This document shows, in pieces, positions 23,081 to 29,787 of a stretch of 29,787 nt of DNA. The position numbers were made by a program, and so were the translations under genes. Numbering within the stretch: position 1 is the stretch's first letter; every line of letters begins with the position of its first letter. The stretch is taken from positions 1-29,787 of the forward strand of contig JAPTWR010000049.1 in assembly GCA_028065135.1 (NCBI GenBank), given 5' to 3'. This DNA is from Acidithiobacillus sp. GTDB lineage: Bacteria; Pseudomonadota; Gammaproteobacteria; Acidithiobacillales; Acidithiobacillaceae. The notes under the pieces were generated by a model. It was not told the origin of the DNA and searched no databases. It saw only the letters and a program-made list of their open reading frames with translations.

Positions 23081-24337
23081 TCAGAAAAATTCAACATGTA
23101 CGCGCAGAATGCCAACGGTGCTATCCGGATAATAGCCATTGGGATGCTGAATATACTGAAGGTCCGGCTGCAGACTGACATGCTCCGTGAGTTTCGCCAC
23201 GTAGGTCAATTCATAGGACGTTTCCGCGCCGCGAATATCTGCTGGCTCCACACCCAGGGCCTCCGCCACGGGTCCGGAGCGTAACCATGCCATAGCCATG
23301 CCCACGGACAGGCTGTCATCGGGCCGACTGGGGAAGGGATGACCCAGGCGCAAGCCGAGGCCCAGATACCAAGGTACGGGATTGAGGTTCTGCGGCGCAC
23401 CGCCCATCTGGATAAAGGCGCCCAGTTCCCGTTCTCCGGATAGATCCCAATTGCCCTCGGCCACGGCATAGATGCCGGAGGTGGTCGGGGAAAGCCCGTA
23501 GCGGTCTGGGTTGGATTGTTGATAATGCCAGGCACCCATCTTGAGCACATACTCGCCGTAATCGTCGGCATTGTTCTCCAGATCCTCGTCCTCTTTTTTG
23601 CCCCAGTGCAGGCCGCCTTCCCACAACGCCATGTAGCCGCGATCGAAGGCGGAGGTCTGGTGCTGTGGATCGCCCTGAAATACTGCAACCTTGCTGCTCA
23701 GATGCTCGTTATGGATACCCACCAGGAAACCTAGGCCTGAATAAGGATAGGTGGCGGTACCCGGGACGTTGACGGTCATGGTCGGCGTTATGCCAAAGGA
23801 GCTGTTGATGAGCTGCAAGGCATTGGCAGTGACGTCGAAGTAATAATTCACATCCATGTAACCGACACGGGTGTTGATCCAGTCCGTCCAGCGTTGGCGA
23901 AAGGCGGCATCATAAAAACGGACCGCGTCGGGTGCCCAGATATTACTGGCCGTCTGGATGTCGCCGCTATAATTTTGCTGGACCCCGCTGCTATAAATGC
24001 CCATGAGGGAAAGGCTAAATTTTCCGCCCTTCCAGAGACCGGCCTTCTCGGTGTCGTACTCGCCACCAATCTGGCCGGCAAGGTTGCCCTCGCTGCCCCG
24101 GCGAATGCCGCCGGTGAGGTTGGAAAATAGCTCACTGTCGGCATGCCCAGCCCAGGAGATGCCGTCTGTCAGATGACGGTAAGCGGGCAGATATTTGGGA
24201 GAAAGGCCTGTTGCATCGGGGACAGGGCCGTTTCTCCAGGCCGCTGGATCCTCCGCCGCCCAGACACCAGAAAATGGCCCGAAAGTGCCAGCGCAGAGGA
24301 TGAGCACGGCAGTGGCCAGACGAAAAAGGCAGGGCAT
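23081..24337 (-). CDS. feoP: Carbohydrate-selective-porin (OprB) family protein, FeoP
   Basis: A 418-residue outer-membrane protein with a signal peptide (MPCLFRLATAVLILCAGTF, cut near GVWA|AE). Aromatic and glycine-rich strand segments run throughout, and it ends in VHVEFF, with a terminal Phe as barrels have. The sequence resembles the OprB porin family. An operon of this layout, porin followed by feoA, feoB and feoC, has been described as feoPABC in acidithiobacilli, where the porin is thought to let Fe2+ cross the outer membrane. The start at 24337 is preferred over an upstream in-frame ATG at 24409 because AGGAG (complement of 24346-24350) fits it and the signal peptide starts there. The porin family is clear; the symbol rests on recall of that operon. 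Confidence 0.87.
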   Translation of the reverse strand: MPCLFRLATAVLILCAGTFGPFSGVWAAEDPAAWRNGPVPDATGLSPKYLPAYRHLTDGISWAGHADSELFSNLTGGIRRGSEGNLAGQIGGEYDTEKAGLWKGGKFSLSLMGIYSSGVQQNYSGDIQTASNIWAPDAVRFYDAAFRQRWTDWINTRVGYMDVNYYFDVTANALQLINSSFGITPTMTVNVPGTATYPYSGLGFLVGIHNEHLSSKVAVFQGDPQHQTSAFDRGYMALWEGGLHWGKKEDEDLENNADDYGEYVLKMGAWHYQQSNPDRYGLSPTTSGIYAVAEGNWDLSGERELGAFIQMGGAPQNLNPVPWYLGLGLRLGHPFPSRPDDSLSVGMAMAWLRSGPVAEALGVEPADIRGAETSYELTYVAKLTEHVSLQPDLQYIQHPNGYYPDSTVGILRVHVEFF

Positions 24338-24359
24338 GGGGTACGCTCCTTTATTTATG

Positions 24360-24409
24360 TAATAAGACTCATTCCTATTATGGTAAATATAGAGAAGGCT
24401 GCATGTCAA
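24360..24409 (-). promoter_or_regulatory. feoP promoter with overlapping 21-bp dyad (possible Fur site)
   Basis: Leftward, a perfect TTGACA (complement of 24404-24409) is followed at 18 bases by TACCAT (24380-24385), a four-of-six -10. Immediately overlapping it, TAATAGGA (complement of 24373-24380) and TCTTATTA (complement of 24360-24367) form a dyad with one mismatch and a 5-base centre. I count only about 10 of 19 matches to the classical Fur box, so the site could be Fur or another iron regulator. Confidence 0.5.
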
Positions 24410-24527
24410 TCATCCCTGACCAGAGCAGGCGTGGCCTCAGAATCCTGTTGCCGTCATGGTATCGATGGCACTTGTCCGGGCTTGCCCCGGAGGTGCGCCA
24501 TAGCGCTTCATGACTAGCGATGGGGTC

Positions 24528-24556
24528 TTGCCTTGGGGATGAATACGACCTATAGT
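24528..24556 (+). promoter_or_regulatory. Rightward promoter candidate upstream of the orphan terminator
   Basis: TTGCCT (24528-24533) and TATAGT (24551-24556) are separated by exactly 17 bases and match sigma-70 boxes at four and five of six. A transcript from it would start near 24563 and would meet the terminator at 24700. Confidence 0.5.
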
Positions 24557-24562
24557 CCCAAA

Positions 24563-24724
24563 GAACAGCTATGGACCATTGATTTTACTAATGACTAATA
24601 TTAGACCTGGTTTGGGAGAGAGTGACCGCGTAACCGGTAGTCCGGCCGGCGCTCTGGGTTGTCGCCATGTGTCCGCATCTGGAGTGCAGTATGTATATCG
24701 AGCCGAACTTGTTCGGCTTTTTTA
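24563..24724 (+). ncRNA. Candidate small RNA or attenuated leader
   Basis: The span lies between the promoter candidate and the terminator. It has no rightward gene before it that the terminator could serve, so an untranslated RNA of about 160 bases is the simplest explanation. Short pairings are visible inside (for example CCGG tagt CCGG around 24640). It could alternatively be the first part of the leader of the NlpC/P60 gene, with the terminator acting as an attenuator. I matched no known RNA family. Confidence 0.4.
24700..24724 (+). terminator. Orphan intrinsic terminator
   Basis: AGCCGAAC (24701-24708) pairs with GTTCGGCT (24711-24718) and runs straight into six T residues (24718-24723). 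The stem is perfect, and the T run is on the rightward strand only. Confidence 0.85.
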
Positions 24725-24784
24725 TTGTAGGTAGGGAGAGCCTCGAAGTTTCTCTGTCTTGTTTTGAGAAATGGCAATGTCTCT

Positions 24785-24812
24785 GCATAATCGGCCAACG
24801 GGCGGATTACGC
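24785..24812 (+). promoter_or_regulatory. Leader hairpin before the NlpC/P60 gene
   Basis: GCATAATCGGCC (24785-24796) pairs with GGCGGATTACGC (24801-24812) at 10 of 12 positions, closed by an AACG loop. Downstream TCCC (24821-24824) can pair with GGGA of the ribosome binding site (GGGAGA at 24835-24840). The leader could therefore affect translation; this is inferred from pairing only. Confidence 0.4.
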
Positions 24813-24847
24813 AGCGGCGATTCCCAGGTAATTCGGGAGACGAACGA

Positions 24848-25909
24848 ATGCAAAAAAAACATCGCTGGCGGGTTGCCATGGCGGTAATGACGTTTTTAGG
24901 CGGGATCAGTGTGTGTCAGGCGGCCCCGCACGGGGTGGCTCACAAGCCTTTGCATAGGGTCAGTCACCACCATACCCACACACCCTTGCATAGGGTCGTT
25001 CACCATGCTTACCTGCGCTCCCACCACAAGGCGACACGTGCCGCAAAAGGTGACTACACCTCGCTGACGCCGACGGCGTTACGGTTGCTGCATCTTGCCC
25101 CCGTTGAATTTGCTGGGGTTGGTGCGGCTCCGCAGGCCGTTCCGACCTACGGCTTCCCCATGCAGTCCTTCCCGGTAGTGGATAGCGATAACGTAACCAG
25201 CCCCGTTTTTGTCGACCAGTCGCTGGGCCTGGTCAAGACCGGGATGGCGACGGATGACGTGCCAGTGGTTCTTCCGAAACGGCCGGTGGCTGCTCCAGTT
25301 GATCCGATGCCTGGGGCCCCGCTGCCGCAGCAATCGCATCTGCGGCTGGCGTTGGAGATGCTGGCGAGTCAGGCTTATCACTGGACCCGCCACCCTTTGC
25401 AGGCTCTAGAAAGCAGTGGAAATGTCGCTGTCGGGCCGCAGGCGGCCGCCCAACTGGCGGATGTTATTGCGCAGGAAGGGAGATATGCGGATTCGGATGG
25501 CCATCCTGACACAGGTTCCTGGCTGTCCCCTCGCCGGATGGTGGTTTCTGCGCTCAAATTCATCGGTGCTCCCTATCGCTGGGGCGGGATGAGCCCAGTC
25601 TCAGGGTTCGACTGCAGCGGTTTTGTCAAATACATCCTGGCGAAGTTTGATATTCATGTACCGCGTACGTCTTATGCCCAGGCCGCCCAGTTGCGGAGGG
25701 TTTCCCGGGATGATCTAAAGCCGGGCGATCTGGTGTTTTTTGACACTCTGCACCGGCCTTTTTCCCATGTCGGGATATATATCGGTGACGAGCACTTTGT
25801 CAGCGCCCAGACCCCGAGTACAGGGGTTCGCGTAGCGAGTTTGAATGACCCTTATTGGGCCGCACGTTTTGACGGGGCGCGCCGTCTGCCGGTGTCCAGC
25901 GCTTCCTGA
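24848..25909 (+). CDS. Secreted NlpC/P60-family peptidase with His-rich N-terminal linker
   Basis: A 353-residue protein with a signal peptide (basic start MQKKHRWR, hydrophobic core, cut near QAA|P at about residue 27). The linker at 30-65 is His-rich, with PLHRV twice. The C-terminal catalytic domain (about 215-345) has GFDCSGFV with Cys256 and SHVGIYIGD with His307, the pair used by NlpC/P60 peptidoglycan peptidases to cleave between D-Glu and the dibasic residue. A conserved polar third residue is not obvious to me. The protein is expected in the periplasm. GGGAGA at 24835-24840 is the ribosome binding site. The gene is preceded by a structured leader. Confidence 0.88.
   Translation: MQKKHRWRVAMAVMTFLGGISVCQAAPHGVAHKPLHRVSHHHTHTPLHRVVHHAYLRSHHKATRAAKGDYTSLTPTALRLLHLAPVEFAGVGAAPQAVPTYGFPMQSFPVVDSDNVTSPVFVDQSLGLVKTGMATDDVPVVLPKRPVAAPVDPMPGAPLPQQSHLRLALEMLASQAYHWTRHPLQALESSGNVAVGPQAAAQLADVIAQEGRYADSDGHPDTGSWLSPRRMVVSALKFIGAPYRWGGMSPVSGFDCSGFVKYILAKFDIHVPRTSYAQAAQLRRVSRDDLKPGDLVFFDTLHRPFSHVGIYIGDEHFVSAQTPSTGVRVASLNDPYWAARFDGARRLPVSSAS
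24950..24997 (+). repeat. 36-base-period direct repeat encoding a His-rich unit
   Basis: TTGCATAGGGTC occurs at 24950-24961 and 24986-24997, a spacing of 36 bases or 12 codons. The flanks are also similar (AGTCACCAC and GTTCACCAT). It encodes the repeated LHRV segments, each followed by His pairs, in the linker of the secreted peptidase. Confidence 0.8.
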
Positions 25910-26010
25910 CGACGAAGTAACCATTCGCTTTATCATCCAACAAAACCCCGCGTCCTGATTCAGCCTGCGGGTGCTATATGCTGTAAGGCGGGCCGCGACG
26001 CAATTGGGCG

Positions 26011-26232
26011 CTAGACGTCCTGCTCCATATCATCCGGCGTCTTCCACTCATAACGGTCGGGCGCCTGAGTCTGGGCAGCCGTGAATCCCTCCTTCTGCAG
26101 CAGTTCAGCCAAGGCAACGGCTCCTGGCCCGGCCGTTTTTGGGTTCGTTAGGATATCGCTGGCGATTTGTACCGCCTCACGGGCGGTCAAAATGACTTCT
26201 ACGCTCTGCTCTTTCTCTTCGCGAACTTGCAT
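26011..26232 (-). CDS. Small acidic protein, unknown function
   Basis: A 73-residue soluble protein with a helical N-terminal half (VEVILTAREAVQIASDILTN) and an acidic end (YEWKTPDDMEQDV). AAGGAAG (complement of 26238-26244) is a good ribosome binding site. It follows the phosphatase-like gene by 11 bases on the same strand. I do not recognise a family; it could be an adaptor or antitoxin-sized protein, but no toxin neighbour is evident. Confidence 0.7.
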   Translation of the reverse strand: MQVREEKEQSVEVILTAREAVQIASDILTNPKTAGPGAVALAELLQKEGFTAAQTQAPDRYEWKTPDDMEQDV

Positions 26233-26243
26233 GGCGGCTTCCT

Positions 26244-26579
26244 TTAGTCAAAGACATGGGGTGGTGGCCCGCTCCGATCCATACGGGCGAGCAAATGCAG
26301 GCCGCCGATCATACCGAGGATGCGTTTATGCACGGCGTCCTCCCAGATGTCCTGGGCCACCAGGGGCCAGCATTTGCACTGGGTATGCGCGGCGCGGAAA
26401 ATGGGAGGTGCGACGTGGCAGTCGAGGGCGATGAGTAGATCGGGCCAGTCGTGGTCGGTTTCCCCCGACCTCGCCTCCAGCCAGTCGGCGCCCAGGGATT
26501 CCGCCAGCGTCGTGGCATAGTGGGCCTTTGCCGGATCGGTCGGATGCCAGAACAGGATACGTACACGCCGTTTATACAT
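26244..26579 (-). CDS. LMW-phosphatase/ArsC-like protein lacking the catalytic loop
   Basis: A 111-residue protein. The strand-loop start RVRILFWHPTDPAKAHYATTLAE aligns in pattern with the P-loop of low-molecular-weight phosphatases and arsenate reductases (ILF-C-x5-R-S). Here the Cys and Arg of that loop are not present. DLLIALDCHVAPPIF resembles the later VITVCD-like strand, and WPLVAQDIW the WxxxDP motif. So it may be an inactive relative; the fold call is tentative. GAGGG before the start (leftward AAAGAGGGCATTC) is the ribosome binding site. It is the first gene of a two-gene leftward unit, divergent from the helicase gene. Confidence 0.55.
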   Translation of the reverse strand: MYKRRVRILFWHPTDPAKAHYATTLAESLGADWLEARSGETDHDWPDLLIALDCHVAPPIFRAAHTQCKCWPLVAQDIWEDAVHKRILGMIGGLHLLARMDRSGPPPHVFD

Positions 26580-26601
26580 GAATGCCCTCTTTCCCCATGA
26601 T

Positions 26602-26631
26602 TTGTGTAAAAATAGCAGGACTGACGATAAA
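26602..26631 (+). promoter_or_regulatory. Promoter candidate for the helicase-tsaB-rimI run
   Basis: TTGTGT (26602-26607) and GATAAA (26626-26631), 18 bases apart, are near-consensus sigma-70 boxes in the 69-base divergent gap. The ribosome binding site GGGAG is at 26634-26638. Confidence 0.35.
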
Positions 26632-26648
26632 ACGGGAGCAGCGATGAG

Positions 26649-28574
26649 GTGTCGGGCGTGACTGGGGGAGGCCAGGACTGGTCTGTGCTGTTGGGCGAGG
26701 CTGGCGCGTTGGCGCGGGCGTTGCCGCAATTCAGGGCACGGGAGCAGCAACAGGCTATGGCCGCGCAGGTGGCCCATACCCTGCGCGACGGCGGGGTGGC
26801 GCTGATCGAGGCGGGGACGGGCACCGGTAAAACCTTCGCTTATCTCCTGCCCGCCATGCTTTCCGGGCGCAAGGTGCTGGTTTCTACCGGTAGCAAGGCG
26901 CTGCAGGATCAGATCCTGGAGAAGGACATTCCGCTTCTGCTGCGGGCGATGGGAAAGCCCTTGCGCGTGAGTCGCCTCAAGGGGCGATCCAACTATCTCT
27001 GCCGGTATCGTCTGCAACGCTTCAGTGCCGAGGGCGTGGCGCCAGCCTTGGTGGCACCTTTGGCGCGGGTGGCCGACTGGGCGGGGCGAACGCGGGAGGG
27101 CGACGTCAGTGAGTTGACCTCGGTGCCCGAAGATTCGCCGGTCTGGCCTCTGGTAACGTCGACCCGAGACAACTGTCCTGGCAGTGAATGCCCAGAATAT
27201 GGGCGCTGCCATGTCGTCGAGGCGCGGCGCCAGGCTCAGGAGGCGGAGATTCTGGTGGTGAATCATCATCTGCTTTTTTCTGACTTGGCGTTGAAGGCCA
27301 ACGGTATGGGGGACCTGTTGCCGCGAGTCGATGCCATGGTGTTGGATGAGGCCCATCAAGTGCTGGATCTGGCCGGGCGTTATTTCGGTCAGCACCTGAG
27401 TAGCCATCAGCTCTGGGACTGGGGGCGAGATAGCCGCGCCGAAACTCTGGCCGAAGCGGGGGATGATGAGTGTTTGCTTGCAGCAGCCGCACAGGTGGAA
27501 ACGCAAACGACGGCGTGGCGGACGGTTCTCGGTCCGGGTGACGAGCGTGGCTCCTGGGCTTTGAATCCCGATAGTGCGGAAGGCTCTGCCTTCGCCCGTT
27601 TGCGTCAGGCGGTGGCGGAACTGGGCCAGGCACTGAGTGCCGCAGCAGCGCGCGGCAAGGGCCTGGAACAATGTGCGGCGCGTGGGGTGGTGCTGCTGGC
27701 GACGGTAGATTTCTTTGCCGCGCACAACGCCCCGAACATGGTGTTCTGGCAGGAGAAGAAAGCGCGCACGGTGCAGCTCCATGCCACTCCCCTGGACGTG
27801 GCGGCGCCCTTGCAGCGGCACCTGCTGGAACCGGTGGAAAGTGTCATTCTCACCAGTGCGACCTTGCGCGTAGGTGACAGTTTCGCCAGTACTGAACGTG
27901 CTCTGGGTCTGACGGCGGTGAGCACCCTTACAGCAGTCTCGCCCTTTGATTATGCGCGGCAATCCCTGCTCTATCTGCCGCCTCTGATGCCGGAACCCGG
28001 TCATCCTTCCTATACACGGGCCTGCTTGGACGCGGCGGCGCCAGTCATCGAGGCCAGTGGCGGACGGACCTTTTTCCTCTTCACCAGTCACCGCGCTTTG
28101 CAGGAGGCGGCAGCATCCCTGCCGCAGCGCTTGTCCTTCCCCATTCTGGTGCAGGGGAGCATGCCGCGCCCCCGTCTCCTGGACCGTTTTCGCAGTTTGG
28201 GTAATGCGGTGCTGCTGGGTGCGGCCAGCTTTTGGGAGGGGGTGGACGTGCAGGGCGAGGCCCTCTCCTGTGTCATCATCGACAAATTGCCCTTTGCCAA
28301 TCCCTCTGATCCGATTCTGCGTGCCCGCACGGAGCAGTGTCAGGCGGCGGGCGGTGAACCCTTCCGCGAGTTACAGATTCCTCAGGCGGTGATTGCCCTG
28401 CGCCAGGGTGTAGGGCGGCTGATTCGCTCGGAGATGGATCGCGGTGTGCTGATGCTCTGCGATCCGCGCCTGCGCAGCAAGGGGTACGGGCGCATTTTCC
28501 TCGACAGTCTGCCGCCTATGCGGCGTGTTTCCAGCCTCGACGCGATCCATGCGTTCTGGCGGGGAGAAGCCTGA
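26649..28574 (+). CDS. Iron-sulfur DNA helicase, DinG/YoaA (XPD-like) family
   Basis: A 641-residue helicase. Walker A is AGTGTGKT (55-62), motif II is DEAH (233-236), and QGVGRLIRS (motif VI) lies near the end. Four cysteines at 118, 176, 181 and 187 sit in the insertion that holds the 4Fe-4S cluster in DinG, YoaA and XPD. The protein unwinds 5'-to-3' and removes R-loops or helps replication forks. The GTG at 26649 is used because GGGAG lies 10 bases before it; the ATG at 26644 opens only a five-codon frame. Size fits YoaA (about 636 residues) better than DinG (about 716). The stop overlaps the tsaB start (TGATG at 28572-28576). Confidence 0.92.
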   Translation: MSGVTGGGQDWSVLLGEAGALARALPQFRAREQQQAMAAQVAHTLRDGGVALIEAGTGTGKTFAYLLPAMLSGRKVLVSTGSKALQDQILEKDIPLLLRAMGKPLRVSRLKGRSNYLCRYRLQRFSAEGVAPALVAPLARVADWAGRTREGDVSELTSVPEDSPVWPLVTSTRDNCPGSECPEYGRCHVVEARRQAQEAEILVVNHHLLFSDLALKANGMGDLLPRVDAMVLDEAHQVLDLAGRYFGQHLSSHQLWDWGRDSRAETLAEAGDDECLLAAAAQVETQTTAWRTVLGPGDERGSWALNPDSAEGSAFARLRQAVAELGQALSAAAARGKGLEQCAARGVVLLATVDFFAAHNAPNMVFWQEKKARTVQLHATPLDVAAPLQRHLLEPVESVILTSATLRVGDSFASTERALGLTAVSTLTAVSPFDYARQSLLYLPPLMPEPGHPSYTRACLDAAAPVIEASGGRTFFLFTSHRALQEAAASLPQRLSFPILVQGSMPRPRLLDRFRSLGNAVLLGAASFWEGVDVQGEALSCVIIDKLPFANPSDPILRARTEQCQAAGGEPFRELQIPQAVIALRQGVGRLIRSEMDRGVLMLCDPRLRSKGYGRIFLDSLPPMRRVSSLDAIHAFWRGEA

Positions 28575-29242
28575 TGGGACTGCCGCGTTTTCTGGCCATG
28601 GACACCGCTACTGAGGCCTGCTCAGTGGCCGTCAGCACCTCGTCCGGGGTGGTCGAAGAGTTTGTCGTGGCGGTGAATGCCCACAGCCAGTTGCTGCTCC
28701 CCATGATTCAGCGGGTGCTGGATCGGGTCGGCATGACCCTCGCCGATATAGGGGCCATCGCTTGCGGGGTGGGGCCAGGAGGCTTCACCGGGGTGCGCAT
28801 CGGTGTCAGTACGACCCAGGCACTGGCAATGGCACGCGGGCTGCCGGTTTATCCCGTTTCCAGTCTGCAGGCACTGGCGGCGACGGTACCCCAACCACTG
28901 GTACTCGCGGCGCTGGATGCACGCAAAGGAGAAGTCTATAGCGGGGTGTTCGCTCAGGACGCGCAAGGGATTCCCCGGTTAAGGGGCGCCGAAAAAGTCT
29001 GTGCACCTGAGGCCGTGGATTGGCCAGAGGAGGGTCAGTGGTGGGGGCTCGGTACGGGTTGGCACGTTTATCATGCCCGCTGGCAGGGTCCGGGGATACT
29101 GGGCTGGAGCGACGATAGTTTTCCCCGGGCCGGAGCCGTATTGCGCCTTGCCCAGGCGCGCTGTCAGTCGGGAGACCGGGGTATTCTCCCGGCGCTGTTG
29201 GAACCGCACTATATCCGCCCCTCCCTGCCAGAGGAAACGTAA
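28574..29242 (+). CDS. tsaB: tRNA threonylcarbamoyladenosine biosynthesis protein TsaB
   Basis: A 222-residue ASKHA-fold protein. MDTATEACSVAVS near the start and GVGPGGFTGVRIGVSTTQALA in the centre are the characteristic TsaB signature. It partners TsaD and TsaE to form the t6A base at position 37 of ANN-decoding tRNAs. Its length is normal. It overlaps the end of the helicase gene by 1 base and is followed by rimI at 1 base distance, a common arrangement. Confidence 0.95.
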   Translation: MGLPRFLAMDTATEACSVAVSTSSGVVEEFVVAVNAHSQLLLPMIQRVLDRVGMTLADIGAIACGVGPGGFTGVRIGVSTTQALAMARGLPVYPVSSLQALAATVPQPLVLAALDARKGEVYSGVFAQDAQGIPRLRGAEKVCAPEAVDWPEEGQWWGLGTGWHVYHARWQGPGILGWSDDSFPRAGAVLRLAQARCQSGDRGILPALLEPHYIRPSLPEET

Positions 29243-29243
29243 A

Positions 29244-29714
29244 ATGAATCTGCGCCCCATGCTGGTGGATGATCTGGACGCGGTAGCGGCGCTGGAGTCG
29301 CAAATCTCCCCGGGGCCATGGACGCGGGGTGTTTTCCGCGAATGCCTGCAAGCGGGTTATGATGCCTGGATTATGGAAAACGATGACGGTGTGCTGGGAG
29401 CCTTTGGTGTCCTGTCCACGGGCGCGGCCGAGGCACATATCCTGAATCTCGGCGTGGCGACCGCCCTGCGTCGGCGCGGTTTCGGGCGGCGGATGCTGCA
29501 ACATCTCCTCTGCCGCGCCGGGCAACTGGGTGCGCAAAGGGTTTTTCTGGAAGTGCGCGTGTCCAATGCGGGTGCGCAGGATCTGTACCGCTCCCAAGGA
29601 TTTCATGAAATCGGAGTGCGTCTGAATTATTATCGCAATGGAGAGGGTCGGGAGGATGCGCTGGTCTTGTCCCTGTCGCTCCTGCCGTCCGCAAACCAAC
29701 TCAAGGAAGGTTGA
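29244..29714 (+). CDS. rimI: Ribosomal protein S18 alanine N-acetyltransferase RimI
   Basis: A 156-residue GNAT acetyltransferase. The acetyl-CoA loop is RRRGFGRRML, following a LGVATAL strand, and NAGAQDLYRSQGFHEIG is the later RimI-type motif, with Tyr-Tyr near the end. It acetylates the N-terminal Ala of ribosomal protein S18. The ATG at 29244 has GAGGA (29231-29235) upstream, and it sits 1 base after the tsaB stop. Confidence 0.93.
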   Translation: MNLRPMLVDDLDAVAALESQISPGPWTRGVFRECLQAGYDAWIMENDDGVLGAFGVLSTGAAEAHILNLGVATALRRRGFGRRMLQHLLCRAGQLGAQRVFLEVRVSNAGAQDLYRSQGFHEIGVRLNYYRNGEGREDALVLSLSLLPSANQLKEG

Positions 29715-29720
29715 TCGTTT

Positions 29721-29787
29721 ATGTCGTTATCCCCTGTTGCTGCGGCTCCGGCCAATGCTTTTACCGACGCCATTCGGCGTCGCCGTA
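29721..29787 (+). CDS. Start of a gene cut by the window end
   Basis: Only 22 codons are visible: MSLSPVAAAPANAFTDAIRR and on. The ATG at 29721 follows GGAAGG (29704-29710) at 10 bases and is 6 bases after the rimI stop, so it belongs to the same transcript. A family 4 uracil-DNA glycosylase often follows rimI in related genomes and would fit, but the visible part does not prove it. Confidence 0.5.
   Translation, partial: MSLSPVAAAPANAFTDAIRRRR

Larger units (their letters stand above)
24410..24847. other. 438-base gene-free region between feoP and the NlpC/P60 gene
   Basis: No convincing protein gene: the short frames here lack a ribosome binding site or plausible composition. It contains a hairpin TCCGGG/CCCGGA (24475-24491), a rightward promoter candidate (24528-24556), an intrinsic terminator (24700-24724) and a long imperfect hairpin (24785-24812) before the peptidase gene. 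Confidence 0.7.

Noticed and set aside
24600..24847. Known riboswitch classes (glycine, c-di-GMP, c-di-AMP) before the NlpC/P60 gene
   Set aside because: I looked for their conserved sequence blocks and did not find a match, so only an unassigned leader is reported.
24588..24879. Small leftward frames in the gap before the NlpC/P60 gene
   Set aside because: They cross the terminator and leader hairpin, lack ribosome binding sites, and show no domain.
25945..25972. Hairpin after the NlpC/P60 gene as its terminator
   Set aside because: Only about 5 base pairs with a long loop and no T run.
26580..28091. Long leftward extension upstream of the phosphatase-like gene
   Set aside because: The frame runs antisense through the helicase gene; the real start is the ATG at 26579 with its ribosome binding site.
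1..29787. tRNA, rRNA, CRISPR array, insertion sequence or phage genes
   Set aside because: No cloverleaf, regularly spaced repeat, transposase motif or terminal inverted repeat was seen on reading both strands.

Overview
The window looks like chromosome from a chemolithoautotrophic, sulfur-oxidising gammaproteobacterium-like organism, most probably Acidithiobacillus. This is inferred from four things: a lipoate-assembly operon of the kind that serves the sulfur-oxidising heterodisulfide-reductase-like (sHdr) pathway, a porin-feoA-feoB-feoC iron operon as described in acidithiobacilli, a CbbQ/CbbO-type AAA+/VWA pair, and moderately high GC with tightly packed, overlapping genes. No rRNA, tRNA, insertion sequence, phage gene or CRISPR array was seen. 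Coordinates and motifs were read by eye; no database search was run.

Region 1 (1-4926) is a lipoate-binding protein and its maturation set: lbpA (5' end outside the window), lipS1, a two-domain lipoate ligase sLpl(AB), the flavoprotein lipT and lipS2, closed by a strong intrinsic terminator. The sHdr structural genes should lie just upstream. A FadL/OmpP1-type outer-membrane channel follows (5099-6388) with its own terminator.

Region 2 (6515-8752) holds a small unknown protein, a second and divergent LplA-fold protein, a receiver-like small protein, and a convergent unknown small protein.

Region 3 (8879-14965) is a compact five-gene operon: unknown helical protein, MoxR-type AAA+ ATPase (CbbQ/NorQ), VWA protein (CbbO/NorD), class I-type deacetylase and an aldo/keto reductase with an altered tetrad. 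Three of its four junctions are 4-base stop/start overlaps. No Rubisco or nitric-oxide reductase gene is nearby, so the target is unknown. This is the best candidate here for an undescribed system.

Region 4 (14986-18382) has a TM2-like membrane protein divergent from a CysL/YeiE-type LysR regulator. The regulator starts a run containing a glutamine-amidotransferase-fold protein that has lost its nucleophile, a conserved small protein and a DedA membrane protein. Convergent to it is a two-gene amidohydrolase/gamma-glutamyl-hydrolase operon (18379-19999).

Region 5 (20105-24409) is the leftward ferrous-iron uptake operon feoP-feoA-feoB-feoC, with a promoter/operator candidate in front of the porin. 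The 438-base gap after it (24410-24847) holds an orphan rightward promoter and intrinsic terminator (a candidate small RNA or attenuated leader) and a leader hairpin, followed by a secreted NlpC/P60 peptidase with a His-rich linker.

Region 6 (26011-29787) has two small leftward genes, one resembling a low-molecular-weight phosphatase without its catalytic loop, divergent from a housekeeping run: a DinG/YoaA iron-sulfur helicase, tsaB, rimI and the start of one further gene cut by the window end.
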